Positions 16,226 through 24,970 of a stretch of 64,000 nucleotides of DNA are shown here, piece after piece. The position numbers were made by a program, and so were the translations under genes. A model generated the notes under the pieces. That model had not been told where the DNA came from and did not search any database. It worked only from the letters and a program-made list of their open reading frames with translations. Positions within the stretch are counted from its first letter, which is position 1. Each line of letters starts with the position of its first letter. Origin of the DNA: Rhizobium mongolense subsp. loessense (GTDB lineage Bacteria; Pseudomonadota; Alphaproteobacteria; Rhizobiales; Rhizobiaceae); NCBI RefSeq assembly GCF_900099775.1, contig NZ_FMTM01000004.1, positions 310,001 through 374,000 on the forward strand, written 5' to 3'.

Positions 16226-18079
16226 TCAAATGATGTCTTCAGGAATGAAGCCGCCTGTCTGACGTTTCCAAAGACGGCCAAATAGGCCATCTTGTGCGAC
16301 CAGTTCGTCCGGGCTGCCCTCTTCCACGATGCGCCCCTGATCGAGCACGACGATTCGATCCATCCTGGTGATGGTTGAAAGGCGGTGCGCGATGGCAATG
16401 ACCGTCTTTCCCTCCATGACCAGATTGAGTTTTTCCTGGATGGCTGCTTCAGATTCGCTGTCGAGTGCGGAGGTCGCCTCGTCGAGCACCAGAATGGGCG
16501 CGTTCTTCAAGAGGACACGCGCGATGGCGATACGCTGGCGCTGGCCACCGGAGAGCTTGATGCCGCGGTCGCCGACGAAGGCGTCAAAGCCCTTGCGGCC
16601 TTCGCCGTCCGTAAGATCGGCAATGAACGCATCGGCCCTTGCCGTTCTTGCTGCCTGTTCTATTTCGTCCTGCGTCGCCTCCGGCCGGCCGTAGCGAATG
16701 TTGTCACCGACCGAACGGTGCAACAGTGAGACGTCCTGTGCGATGACCCCGATTGCGCGGCGCAGGCTTGCCTGCGCGACCGTGCGGATGTCCCGTCCGT
16801 CGATCAAGATTGCGCCGTCGCGTATGTCGTAGAAGCGCAGCAGCAGGCTAACCAGCGTCGTCTTGCCCGCTCCAGACAAGCCGACGAGACCTACTTTTTC
16901 GCCGGGCCGCACCGTCAGCGACAGCCCATCGATCACCGGCTTGCCGGTTTTATAGGCGAAGCGGACATTCTCGAAACGGATCTCCCCACTGTTGACAGTC
17001 AGTTCGGCCGCGTCCGGCCCATCGATGATGGTGGGCGGCGTCGTCATCACCGGCATGGCGTCCTTGATGGTGCCTATCGCCTGGAAGATCTGCTGGCCCA
17101 TCTGCAGGAAGGTGAAGGTGTGCCCGGACAATCGGTGGAGGATGTAGACCGCCGCAACGAACTCGCCTACCGTGAGAAAGCCGTTGACGAGGCCCGAGAA
17201 ACCGATCGAAAGAATCGACAGCCAGAGCGCCATGTTGAGCGCTACAACGATCAGTTCCGACGTCCGGTAGATGCGTTGTTCCTTGTGCTGCGTTTGCACG
17301 GCCTTCTGTAGGATGTGGCGGATGGCGCCCGCCTCGCTGTCTTCAGCGGCGAACTGTTTGATCGTCTGCATGTTGCTGTAGAGGTCAGTGATGGCGCCGG
17401 CGACGAGGCTGCGCTGCTTGGCGGTGCGCCGCGAGCGTTCGGCAAAGATCGGCGCAAGCCTGACGGCAAGCGCGACGTTGAGGATGATCCAGACGAGGAC
17501 CGGCAAGGCGAGCTGCCAGGACAACGTGCTGAGCAGGATCATCGAGCCGACCATCTGCAGCAGGAAGCGCGGGATGGACTGGAATGCGGCAATGATCTGC
17601 TGCTGGACGGCGGACGCCACCTGCGACAGACGCGAGGCAACCTGTCCGGCAAAGAGTTCGTGAAAGAAGGCGAGATCCTGCCGTTCCACCGCCTTGTGAC
17701 CCTGCCACTGGATGGCGACCGGCATGCCGACGCCCAGCGTATGCGAGGTGAGGGTGTTTACAAGGAACGAGGCAACCGGCGTGCCCGGAAAGATCAGGAG
17801 GCCGAGAAAGGCGAGCAACGGCCATTCGCTGTGGAGGAAGGCGAGGGCGCCTTGAGCGGTCACGCCGTCGACGATGACCGAAAGCCCCCAGACGATCGTC
17901 AGGCTGATGGCCTCGACCACCATCGAGGAAAGCGCCAAGACGATCAGAACGCCGCGGAACATCGAGATGAAGTGCAGAAGGACCGCGACCGGACCCTCGG
18001 AGGGCAGCGGGCGGTAGGGAATGTCGAGCGGCCGGACCAGCGTCTCGAAGGGACGGTAGATCGTATCTGAAATCGACAT
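16226..18079 (-). CDS. ABC exporter, fused membrane and ATPase domains
   Basis: 617 residues. The N-terminal ABC-transporter type-1 membrane domain has about six helices (residues ~40-330; e.g. VLIVLALSSMVVEAISLTIV). It is followed by one ATPase domain with Walker A GLSGAGKTT, Q-loop VIAQDVSLLH, signature LSGGQRQR, Walker B LVLDEATSAL and H-loop AHRLST. It is a half-transporter that must dimerise in the inner membrane. The substrate is not evident; lipid, glucan or drug export are all possible. It is convergent with the SorC gene and is not part of the polyol locus. Confidence 0.92.
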   Translation of the reverse strand: MSISDTIYRPFETLVRPLDIPYRPLPSEGPVAVLLHFISMFRGVLIVLALSSMVVEAISLTIVWGLSVIVDGVTAQGALAFLHSEWPLLAFLGLLIFPGTPVASFLVNTLTSHTLGVGMPVAIQWQGHKAVERQDLAFFHELFAGQVASRLSQVASAVQQQIIAAFQSIPRFLLQMVGSMILLSTLSWQLALPVLVWIILNVALAVRLAPIFAERSRRTAKQRSLVAGAITDLYSNMQTIKQFAAEDSEAGAIRHILQKAVQTQHKEQRIYRTSELIVVALNMALWLSILSIGFSGLVNGFLTVGEFVAAVYILHRLSGHTFTFLQMGQQIFQAIGTIKDAMPVMTTPPTIIDGPDAAELTVNSGEIRFENVRFAYKTGKPVIDGLSLTVRPGEKVGLVGLSGAGKTTLVSLLLRFYDIRDGAILIDGRDIRTVAQASLRRAIGVIAQDVSLLHRSVGDNIRYGRPEATQDEIEQAARTARADAFIADLTDGEGRKGFDAFVGDRGIKLSGGQRQRIAIARVLLKNAPILVLDEATSALDSESEAAIQEKLNLVMEGKTVIAIAHRLSTITRMDRIVVLDQGRIVEEGSPDELVAQDGLFGRLWKRQTGGFIPEDII

Positions 18080-18516
18080 GGGCCGCTCGGGTTAAAAATC
18101 GAGGGAGGGCTTGGGGACACAGCTACGCGCGTTCGCATAGGACCATCTTCCGGCTGCAATCTCAACTAGAAAATCTCAGCAGGTGTCCGATATATTGAGG
18201 TCGTGAAAAACGGATCTGATATCTTTGGGACAGCAAGCGGCCACACGATCGCACATGCCAGACGGGCATGAAGCGTTCGGCGTTTCCGCCTTCTTGATCC
18301 GAGGGTGCCTTTTGAACATCCTGCCACGCACGATGGAGCGTTCGCTTGGGTGCATCGCCTTGGCGCCGGCTCCTGGCCTTCTACGGCCCGCGAAGGAAGT
18401 GAAATTAAAAGCAGGAATTCCCGCAAAATAGCAGCCTGCCGAACGCCCTCGTTAGAATTAGTAATATAAATCGGCCTGTTGGCGGAACAATCGCGGCGGT
18501 TTCCCGTTTCGGCCGC
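18080..18516. other. Intergenic, no gene seen
   Basis: About 440 bases upstream of the ABC exporter. Open frames here lack start signals and recognisable products. The A/T-rich stretch around 18400-18475 may hold a promoter. Confidence 0.4.
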
Positions 18517-18708
18517 ATGACATCGGAACCCGACGACCCGGCCGTGTTGCAGTATCTGCCGTACGAAACTGACAAAGCTCTTGTTCGGCAGTTGCAATCG
18601 CTGCCGACATTTGCCGTGCCTTCAGACACCGACGAGGCCTTCGGCCACTTCTTGAAGAGACTTGACGCCATTCGCGAACACCGCGACGACGACACTTCAA
18701 CAGAGTAG
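18517..18708 (+). CDS. Possible small hypothetical protein
   Basis: A 63-residue acidic frame starting MTSEPDDPAVLQYLPYETDK, with a helical C-terminal part (DEAFGHFLKRLDAIREH). Its amino-acid make-up looks like a real soluble protein, but no ribosome binding site precedes the ATG and no family is recognised. Kept at low confidence. Confidence 0.3.
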   Translation: MTSEPDDPAVLQYLPYETDKALVRQLQSLPTFAVPSDTDEAFGHFLKRLDAIREHRDDDTSTE

Positions 18709-19001
18709 TTCGCAGGTACGTCCGATTTCATCCGAGGAAATGAGCTGTCCCTGTTCGACTTGGCACCGTGCCAATGTCGCCGCGCCGGCATGCTTTAAAA
18801 GCCGCACCTGCAAAACCATAGCGACATCAAGGAGGATCAGGGCTGGCCCGACGGAACGTCGAGAGCTCAATTTGTTAAAAAATGCTGTCGAAACCGGCCG
18901 CGCCGATCAATTTCCATCCAAGCAAAGGGTGGCGCCGACAAGGCGGGCGAACGCGTTGCGCGTGTGCGTCGGCACCGAAGCGCCTTTTGGCGCCCGGTGC
19001 G

Positions 19002-19448
19002 TCATGCGGTCAGCAGGTTGGCAATCCGCATAACCCCAAGTGCGCTTGCGTCGTTGCGGGCGCCCTCCTTCGTGCCCTCGGCGCAGGTCCACACGTGGTT
19101 CTTCTTGGCCTGGAACTCCTTGCCGTCTTGCAGAACCATGAGTTCTCCTTCGGTGATATGGCAGATCATAGCGTTGGGCATGCTGCCGACAGGCAGGTTC
19201 GACCGCGGCTGAAACACGAGATCGATGAGCGAGACTGTCTTGTAGCCGGGGATCATCGCAGCCCCCTTGCCGAGCTCCACAGCCCGGACACCCGGCGCCA
19301 ACTCCTTTCCCTCGTCGGCCCGGTAGGTTTGGGCTCGCGCCGGGCTACCGCCACCCACCAGTGCGGCGGCTATGGCGCTAAAGGCGGCGGCGCCACCGTA
19401 AACGAAGTGCCGTCGATCCAGGGACATTTCTTTGCTGCCGATAAACAT
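19002..19448 (-). CDS. Secreted cupin-domain protein with twin-arginine-type signal
   Basis: About 148 residues. After a short start, SLDRRHFVYGGAAAFSAIA and SPARAQ form a Tat-like signal peptide. The mature part is a small beta-rich cupin ('LPVGSMPNAMICHITEGELMV', 'NHVWTCAEGT'). A His near the ICHITEGE strand could be a metal or ligand residue, but the classical two-motif metal set is incomplete. I prefer ATG 19448, eight bases after GGAGG; the internal ATG at 19427 (MSLDRR) is an alternative. Function unknown; no operon partner. Confidence 0.75.
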   Translation of the reverse strand: MFIGSKEMSLDRRHFVYGGAAAFSAIAAALVGGGSPARAQTYRADEGKELAPGVRAVELGKGAAMIPGYKTVSLIDLVFQPRSNLPVGSMPNAMICHITEGELMVLQDGKEFQAKKNHVWTCAEGTKEGARNDASALGVMRIANLLTA

Positions 19449-20062
19449 GAAACCAACCTCCCTAGCTAGCCTTGATCGCTCTTCCAGCGATAGCGGATTT
19501 CGCCACGCGCCCTCTCTGCGACGCCGCCGATATCGGGTGATGGCGAGGTCATCTGTACCTCGCTCGGCGTTAGACAAGAATGCCGTGCAAGCGGCTTCTC
19601 GCGGCGTTGTGTTTTCAAGCGCCGCTCCGTAGGGCGACACCACCGCAATTGCAGCCAGGATACTCCTGTCTCCCGCAGCACTCCACTGGTAAGCGGCAGA
19701 TTGTTGAGGAGACAATGCCTGCCACCGCTGTTCCAAGCCTGACTCTCCCGGCCGCAGGCCGCACGCCTGCGCGCTGGATCAGACCTCGCCGCCTCCATAC
19801 GCTGTCCGGGGAACTCCGCAGGCGTTCCGCCCTTTCAGGAGGCCTCGGCCGTGTCGCCAGGAAGTCCGTCAAACTCGCTTGTTCATGGCGGTTGCCAAAG
19901 TGAGTGGGGGTCAGACCGAAAGTCTAGCTACTGGCTTGCCGACAATCTCGATCGGGCCGCAGCAAACGGCGGCAGACGGCGTTATAAGATCACCAATTCG
20001 CTAACGAGCGGTGTGTCATCATTGAGTCCAATCCGCTTCTGTCGACCTCGGTTCAAAACGCT
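19449..20062. other. Intergenic, no convincing gene
   Basis: About 610 bases separating the cupin gene from the hypothetical gene at 20063. A long minus-strand frame extends upstream of the cupin but has no recognisable product. I see no repeat or clear hairpin. Confidence 0.4.
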
Positions 20063-20842
20063 ATGGTGTCGCCGGTCTCTGTTAGAACTGTCGCGCAATT
20101 GGTCGCGGTGAAAGCGCGCGAGGCCGTTCTCATGCTTCTGCTCGACGGATTTACAGTGACGCTGCCAAACGGCCGGCGAGTGCTGCTTAGGAATGATCCG
20201 AGCATAGACGGCTCGGGCTGCGCAGCTATGATGTCTCGCGACGACATCAGCAGGCTATATCTCCCCAGCGGCGAATGTAGTTATTCGCGTTTCGTCCAAA
20301 TGCTTCAAAACCTTATCGGCAACGGACTATCTGCCGAGCTCGTGCCTTCAACCTCGGATAAGGCTGCGACCTCAGGTGCCCCGGGGCGCTTCTGTTATGA
20401 GCCGTCAGTCGCGGGGGACATTTACCAGCTGCAGGCGACCCGTGAGTTTCAAAATATTTGCGGTTCCACCACGCCGTTAAAGCCGAAGTTCACCCTGGAC
20501 TACGGGACTGTAGGGCTCGTAAAGGTCGATTTCGTCATGCGCTCGCCGATCGGCGTGTTATCGTATCTCGGGCAATATCTGCGCGACCCAAATATTCCGT
20601 TTAATGGCTATTATTCGAAACCTTCAAGGCAGTTGCTCGGCCACGATCGGCGTTACTTGAGCGTCGTCAGCGATAAGGTCGACGATTGCTACACCTCCCT
20701 AACTTACCTTGGCAAATTCTACTGTGTTCCTGCCGCGTCGACGCATACCGCGATGTTGATGGACATCGTTCAGGTGTTGAGAAACCTCAGCATAGCGCCG
20801 ACGGACCTGAACACGAGCTTCACGCTCCGCGTTGCCAACTGA
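20063..20842 (+). CDS. Hypothetical protein, unknown family
   Basis: 259 residues starting MVSPVSVRTVAQLVAVKA. The C-terminal half (SPIGVLSYLGQYLRD, then FYCVPAASTHTAMLMDIVQVL and LRNLSIAPTDLNTSF) has a layout I associate with uncharacterised proteobacterial envelope proteins, but I cannot name the family. There is no signal peptide with this start and no ribosome binding site, so the true N-terminus may be upstream or lost. The local base composition is less GC-rich than its neighbours, suggesting acquisition. Confidence 0.6.
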   Translation: MVSPVSVRTVAQLVAVKAREAVLMLLLDGFTVTLPNGRRVLLRNDPSIDGSGCAAMMSRDDISRLYLPSGECSYSRFVQMLQNLIGNGLSAELVPSTSDKAATSGAPGRFCYEPSVAGDIYQLQATREFQNICGSTTPLKPKFTLDYGTVGLVKVDFVMRSPIGVLSYLGQYLRDPNIPFNGYYSKPSRQLLGHDRRYLSVVSDKVDDCYTSLTYLGKFYCVPAASTHTAMLMDIVQVLRNLSIAPTDLNTSFTLRVAN

Positions 20843-21114
20843 CCGACACGTACAGGAGACAGAGCTGTCGCTATATTCGGGGTGTCGGGCAGGGTGTCGG
20901 CTCCAGCGTCGTGATTTAGAGGATTGCAAGGTTCTCTGGCAAGGGGCGCGCGATCGGCTCGACGCTTAGCGTTTCACCGCTAGAAGCAGATCGACTGAGA
21001 AATAGGTTTTATAATCGGGCCTGCGCCCAAGATTTCTCATATTTGTCAGAGGCTTGTTCGAATTGAGGAACGTGCTAGCGGTTCAGATCCTTTCAAGGCG
21101 AACGGCGCCGCCTC

Positions 21115-21711
21115 TCAGTTGCGCGCGAATTCTAGCAGCGGCGCGATATCATGGTTGTCTGCTGCGCGAAGGGCTGCGACGTAGCGAGTGCGCAGTTCAC
21201 CGACATCGGCCAGAGTTCCGCCGCCCCAACTGAAACGCTCGCCGCCAAGGCGTTCGATCAGAAGATCGGCCGCCAAGCGAGCGTGACGGCCGTTTCCATT
21301 CGGAAACGGGTGTATTGCGACCAGGCGATGGTGGAACCTGACCGCTATCTCGTCCGACGGAAATGCCTCGTGCTCAACCCAATAGCCGACGTCGCTTAAC
21401 AGGCTCGCGAGCTCCACTCCGATACGGTAGGCTTGGACGCCGATGTTGCGCTCCGTCGTTCGGAACGTGCCGGCCCATTCCCAGACGTCGCCAAACATCC
21501 GCTTGTGCAATGTTCGCATGAAGTCCTCGCTGAGCATTCGATCAATCGATACGCGCCGGCGGCCGCGCGCCCAGGCCGCACCCTCGACGATGTTTTCCTG
21601 CTCCGCCTCGTTGAGATCACGGCGGTGCGTGATCCATGTCTGAAGCAGTCCCTCTTGCTCATCCGGTTCAAGGGGTGTTGCGTCCTCAGGCTCCTGAAAA
21701 AGGTCCGTCAT
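21115..21711 (-). CDS. Fic-domain protein, mobile mystery protein B
   Basis: 198 residues with the Fic core HPFPNGNGRHARLAADLLIER, carrying the catalytic His and phosphate-binding loop. Fic enzymes usually transfer AMP from ATP to target proteins. N-terminal 'LEPDEQEGLLQTWITHRRDLNEAEQENI' matches the mobile mystery protein B layout. It overlaps the upstream HTH gene by 4 bases (ATGA), the standard A-B pair. By context it is the toxin-like member. An inhibitory (S/T)xxxE(G/N) helix is not obvious in this protein. Confidence 0.9.
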   Translation of the reverse strand: MTDLFQEPEDATPLEPDEQEGLLQTWITHRRDLNEAEQENIVEGAAWARGRRRVSIDRMLSEDFMRTLHKRMFGDVWEWAGTFRTTERNIGVQAYRIGVELASLLSDVGYWVEHEAFPSDEIAVRFHHRLVAIHPFPNGNGRHARLAADLLIERLGGERFSWGGGTLADVGELRTRYVAALRAADNHDIAPLLEFARN

Positions 21712-22169
21712 GTCTCTTTCCAGAGGTCGCGCTCGGAGAGTTTATCGCGAATGTATGCCTGGACGCGGGATTCGAAATCCGCCTCGTCCGTGCCCTGAGC
21801 TTCGAGCCGCATCGTATGCGCGACGCGCTGGAGTTCGCGCGTTGCGATTTTCCTCGCGCGCGCCTCGATGACAGTCTCAAGCGAACTGTTTGGAACGAGG
21901 GCGTAGACGAGGGTACAATCCAGCGCCTCAGCTGCGCGACGTAAGGTATTGAGTTGGATCGTGCCTGCGGCTTCCGACTTCTCGATGGCTTCAACAGTTT
22001 GAGGTCGCACGCCAATGCGTGTGCCGAGCTGCGCGCCGGTCATCCCGAGCGCGTCGCGTAGCGCGCGCACCCATCCCTTCGGCGGCGCCCTGAACCGGTC
22101 GATTGGTTGGAGCGCTCGAAGTCGTTCATCTAGGCGCAGGCGCCCCCTCTTTCGACTGTCGCTCTTCAT
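21708..22169 (-). CDS. Mobile mystery protein A, HTH (XRE-type) regulator/antitoxin
   Basis: 153 residues. The helix-turn-helix is at about residues 38-75 (ALGMTGAQLGTRIGVRPQTV, then EAIEKSEAAGTIQLNTLRRA); the start RLDERLRALQPIDRFRAPPK is typical of mobile mystery protein A. It is translationally coupled to the Fic gene and probably represses the shared promoter and neutralises the partner, as inferred for this pair. An inverted repeat sits upstream at 22218-22254. Confidence 0.9.
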   Translation of the reverse strand: MKSDSRKRGRLRLDERLRALQPIDRFRAPPKGWVRALRDALGMTGAQLGTRIGVRPQTVEAIEKSEAAGTIQLNTLRRAAEALDCTLVYALVPNSSLETVIEARARKIATRELQRVAHTMRLEAQGTDEADFESRVQAYIRDKLSERDLWKET

Positions 22170-22217
22170 CCATTGCCCTCAGACTGTAAGCTGATCATGA
22201 GACATGATGTATCAGTA

Positions 22218-22254
22218 TACAGACTGATTATCAATGCATATGACTCAGTCTATA
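22218..22254. promoter_or_regulatory. Inverted repeat upstream of mobile mystery A/B, operator candidate
   Basis: TACAGACTGA (22218-22227) and TCAGTCTATA (22245-22254) form an inverted repeat matching at 9 of 10 positions with a 17-base spacer. It lies in an AT-rich stretch 50-85 bases upstream of the HTH start codon. Likely autoregulatory site; inference from position. Confidence 0.45.
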
Positions 22255-22310
22255 ATATGATTGTTGGATACGAAATATCAGGCTGGATTCTGTGAATCAA
22301 GCATCCGCAA

Positions 22311-23120
22311 TCAGGCTGGAGTCTGGCGGATATCGGTTTGTTCGAAATGACCCCTAACGGTTTTTCCTAATTTGTTCTGTGCTAATAATGGTCTCATGCG
22401 AGTTTTCAGTGAGGCGAAACCACTATTATTTGGACTCATGCGGACCCCTCGCGGTAGTTGGTGCTTGGGAACAAAGACCGTCGCCAATGCCGACGACCGC
22501 ATCAAATTCTTGAGGGATTGTTCCCGGTCGGGCTCGATACCCGCGATACATTTGTCTGCAAATATTCTCGTCGATTTTGCAAGCAGTTCGATGGAATGAA
22601 CAGGCGCGAAGCGATACGGGCTCACCAGAATGTCGAGTGCTTCCTTCTTCCGATAGGTGTCATAACCGAAGTCGAGCGTGAAATGCCCGCTCTGTCCGGT
22701 CTCGTCTTCGACAACGGCGATTTCCTTGCTCAGCACATCTCTAAGGGGGCCAGCGATATATTGCCGGGCAGCCTCATCGACCTGCTCGGCAAGTGCTTTC
22801 TGTTGCTGATTGACCGAGGGGAGAGCAGCGATATCGGCTTCGAGTGGTGCATTGAGGTCCGCCTTGTAGATGCCGATGTCGATATCTTCCGAGAAACGGC
22901 GGATCAGGCCGTAGGCCTTGCTGAGGCTGGTTCCGCCCTTGAAGTAAAGGCGAACGGGGTCAGCCGGACGCCGATTGAACAGGAAGTCGAGCACCCAACA
23001 GACATAGAGGTCCTTTTCAATATTCTCAGCCCGCGTTTCCAAATCGGAGGCCACGGCTGAGAAGAGCGCCCTGCGCTCATCCTCGGTCGATTGGAGGATT
23101 TCAATGAACGCCTGTTTCAT
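22311..23120 (-). CDS. AbiEii/AbiGii-type nucleotidyltransferase
   Basis: 269 residues. RLYFKGGTSLSKAYGLIRRF followed by SEDIDIGI is the nucleotidyltransferase signature (GG-[TS] and D-x-D) of AbiEii toxins, which act as nucleotidyltransferases in abortive infection and toxin-antitoxin systems. No AbiEi-like antitoxin gene lies upstream: the DNA there is the decayed dnaE2 tail. It may instead work with the mobile mystery A/B pair immediately downstream, a known genomic association of these families. The C-terminal ~90 residues are less family-like. Confidence 0.8.
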   Translation of the reverse strand: MKQAFIEILQSTEDERRALFSAVASDLETRAENIEKDLYVCWVLDFLFNRRPADPVRLYFKGGTSLSKAYGLIRRFSEDIDIGIYKADLNAPLEADIAALPSVNQQQKALAEQVDEAARQYIAGPLRDVLSKEIAVVEDETGQSGHFTLDFGYDTYRKKEALDILVSPYRFAPVHSIELLAKSTRIFADKCIAGIEPDREQSLKNLMRSSALATVFVPKHQLPRGVRMSPNNSGFASLKTRMRPLLAQNKLGKTVRGHFEQTDIRQTPA

Positions 23121-23164
23121 GTTCTTCCAATGCTTTTGGGGATGAAACGAGGGGTGCGCGGATT

Positions 23165-23741
23165 ATGGGATTTCCACTGAGGGGCGGCGAGGTGGTCGAA
23201 GACTACGGCCATGTCGGGTTGGCCCTGCGAAACCATCCGGTTTCGTTTCTGCGGGAGGATCTGGCGAAACGCCGGATTGTCACCTGTCGGGAAGCGATGC
23301 AGGCGCGCGACGGCAAATGGCTCGAGGCGGCTGGGCCTTGTTCTCGTTCGCCAACGCCCTGGCTCGGCCAAGGGCGTCATGTTCATCACCATCGAGGATG
23401 AATCCGGGATTGCCAATCTCGTCGTCTGGGTCAAAACCTTCGAGAAATACCGACGCATCGTGCTTGGCGCCGGCATGCTCGGCGTCTACGGCCGCATCCA
23501 GCGGGAAGGGGAGGTCGTGCATCTCGTCGCCCACCGGCTGACCGATCTCTCCTCATATCTTGGAAGTGTTGGTGACCGCGACGCCGCCTTTCCGCTACCG
23601 CATGGGCGCGGGGACGAGTTTCATCATGGCGCGCCGAGACCCGACCCGCGTGGATTGCCGAAAGGGCCGCAACCGCGGGATATCCTCGACCCTTATCTGC
23701 ATCTCGACGCGATCAAGGTGAAGACGCGGGATTTCAGGTGA
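23165..23741 (+). pseudogene. dnaE2: C-terminal remnant of error-prone DNA polymerase DnaE2, frameshifted
   Basis: The first part reads GGEVVEDYGHVGLALRNHP, VSFLREDL and VTCREAMQARDGKWLEAAG. The frame then shifts by one base near 23335 (a GGG where GG is needed). The next frame continues LVLVRQRPGSAKGVMFITIE, LVVWVKTFEKYRR, GRIQREGEVVHLVAHRLTDL and ends KVKTRDFR. These are the consecutive C-terminal blocks of DnaE2. Only about 190 of roughly 1,100 residues remain, and the PHP and polymerase domains are absent, so the gene is dead regardless of the frameshift. Confidence 0.85.
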
Positions 23742-24073
23742 TTGAAGACAAAGTGCAGGGCTAGCGGACTGATCCTCAGTCGCCCATCAGGCCAGCGAAC
23801 ACACCGGAGGGTGAAATATGTTCTGGGCCGCTCTCTTTCTCGTGCTCGGTTCGATTTGAGGATCGTTCTGCCGGCCACGGACGGTTCAATTGCACTAGTC
23901 GCCGCCGATGCTGCCCGGCTCGGAAAGCAAAGGTGCTCGGTTTTCTTGTCTCACTTGCATCACACCGTCTCCCTTTAACCGGGAGGACGCTTTCGTCTGG
24001 GAAGACAGATCTTGCGGATGCATCAAGCAGTGGTTGGACCGGACGGCATCCGTCGCTGACGGAGGTTACGACG

Positions 24074-24111
24074 AGGGCTCGCCTTCGGATGGGTGGGCTA
24101 AGGCGAGCCCT
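24074..24111. repeat. Hairpin of the GGGCTCG family, copy 1
   Basis: AGGGCTCGCCTT (24074-24085) and AAGGCGAGCCCT (24100-24111) form a perfect 12-bp stem with a 14-base loop. Shorter versions with the same GGGCTCG/CGAGCCC core occur at 37754-37786 and 38467-38502. No U-tract follows on either strand. Confidence 0.6.
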
Positions 24112-24176
24112 GGCCGTACCTTGTGCCGCTGCTGCCTTCGGGGCTTTGCGACACTTGGAGTACGCAGTACAAATTG

Positions 24177-24320
24177 AGGGCCCTCCCTGGCTGCACGAGG
24201 AGAGCCCTAACCTTTCGCGCGCACAATGCGCACTTCGGGTCACTCAGACCATGCATTATGCTTGATGCGGATGATATTGGACCGAAGTCTGAATATTGGC
24301 GGGACTTAGGTCCTAGCCGG
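24177..24320 (-). ncRNA. Candidate structured RNA/repeat element, copy 1
   Basis: The element shares ordered blocks with 59902-60058: ATTGGACCGAAG (24275-24286), AACCTTTCGCGCG (24209-24221) and an end hairpin (24177-24186 with 24199-24208). The hairpins differ in sequence but keep pairing. The one non-Watson-Crick pair is C-A on plus-strand RNA but a G-U wobble on minus-strand RNA, so minus-strand transcription is favoured. No clear U-tract in this copy. Could instead be a mobile intergenic palindromic repeat. Confidence 0.4.
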
Positions 24321-24445
24321 GCAGTTGATTTGCATGAAACGCGACTGTGGTTCCCATATTGAGATCATGACAAGTACTCAACCTTTTGGGGAGGGTTGGG
24401 CCGTGAGCGAATTCCAACTTATCGATGCAGTGCGCCCGGCGCGCC

Positions 24446-24649
24446 ATGGCAGACAAAGAGCCCGCCGCGGATATATTGTGTTTCTTGATCGACCAGGTGC
24501 TGGACGAAGCAATCGCCGAAGCAAGGCGGCGCGACAAAATGCCCGCGGGTGGCGAGGAAAGCGGTGAAGTACCGCTAGAGCGCCAAGCTTGCCAAGCGAA
24601 ACAAAGCCGCTCGACTATCTCATTGCCGTCACCGGAAGCCTGGTTTTAG
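24446..24649 (+). CDS. Possible small hypothetical protein
   Basis: 67 residues starting MADKEPAADILCFLIDQVLD, then EAIAEARRRDKMPAGGEE. The amphipathic helical start and acidic/basic mix look protein-like, but there is no good ribosome binding site and no family is recognised. A start 21 bases upstream is possible. Confidence 0.35.
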   Translation: MADKEPAADILCFLIDQVLDEAIAEARRRDKMPAGGEESGEVPLERQACQAKQSRSTISLPSPEAWF

Positions 24650-24712
24650 CGGCGAAACGCCGTCGTCTGATAAAGCCTAGTCAAGCGCGTGCTTCAGGAT
24701 GCATCCTTTTCA

Positions 24713-24970
24713 TTAACCGTCCATAGTGTCGAACGGAACACCTGCTTCTTTCGCTGCTGCGATGAAGCTTGCGCGGGCTTCGTCAGGCTCTCGGATGCCG
24801 GCTTCGACGTCGGAGCAGATCAGCAACGCGGCCATGAATGCCTTCCCCTCCGCCACCGGCCAAGAATTCGTAAGAACATCGAGCGCCTCGGCTGTGGATG
24901 CAATGGTCGAGAGTTGCCCGGTCCTCCTGCAGATGATCATTATGGGGTGATCCCAACGTCTGTTACTCAT
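24713..24970 (-). CDS. DUF982 family protein
   Basis: 85 residues starting MSNRRWDHPIMIICRRTGQL. The DUF982 pattern is clear: a 'W-x-x-P-[IV]' beta start, 'STAEALDVLTNSWPVAEGKAF', 'AALLICSDVEAG' and the C-terminal 'EARASFIAAAKEAGV'. GGGGCAGGAT precedes ATG 24970. This short family is abundant in rhizobia and has no assigned function. Confidence 0.85.
   Translation of the reverse strand: MSNRRWDHPIMIICRRTGQLSTIASTAEALDVLTNSWPVAEGKAFMAALLICSDVEAGIREPDEARASFIAAAKEAGVPFDTMDG

Larger units (their letters stand above)
23742..24445. other. Non-coding stretch with two structured elements
   Basis: About 700 bases without a convincing gene. It contains the perfect 12-bp hairpin at 24074-24111 and a copy of the minus-strand structured repeat at about 24177-24320, both described separately. 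Confidence 0.5.

Noticed and set aside
17315..18070. 251-codon plus-strand frame opposite the ABC exporter
   Set aside because: Overlaps a clear ABC transporter gene and shows the charged, low-complexity composition of an antisense shadow.
21001..23800. Possible complete mobile element or prophage around the mobile mystery genes
   Set aside because: No transposase, integrase, att-like direct repeats or terminal inverted repeats were found.
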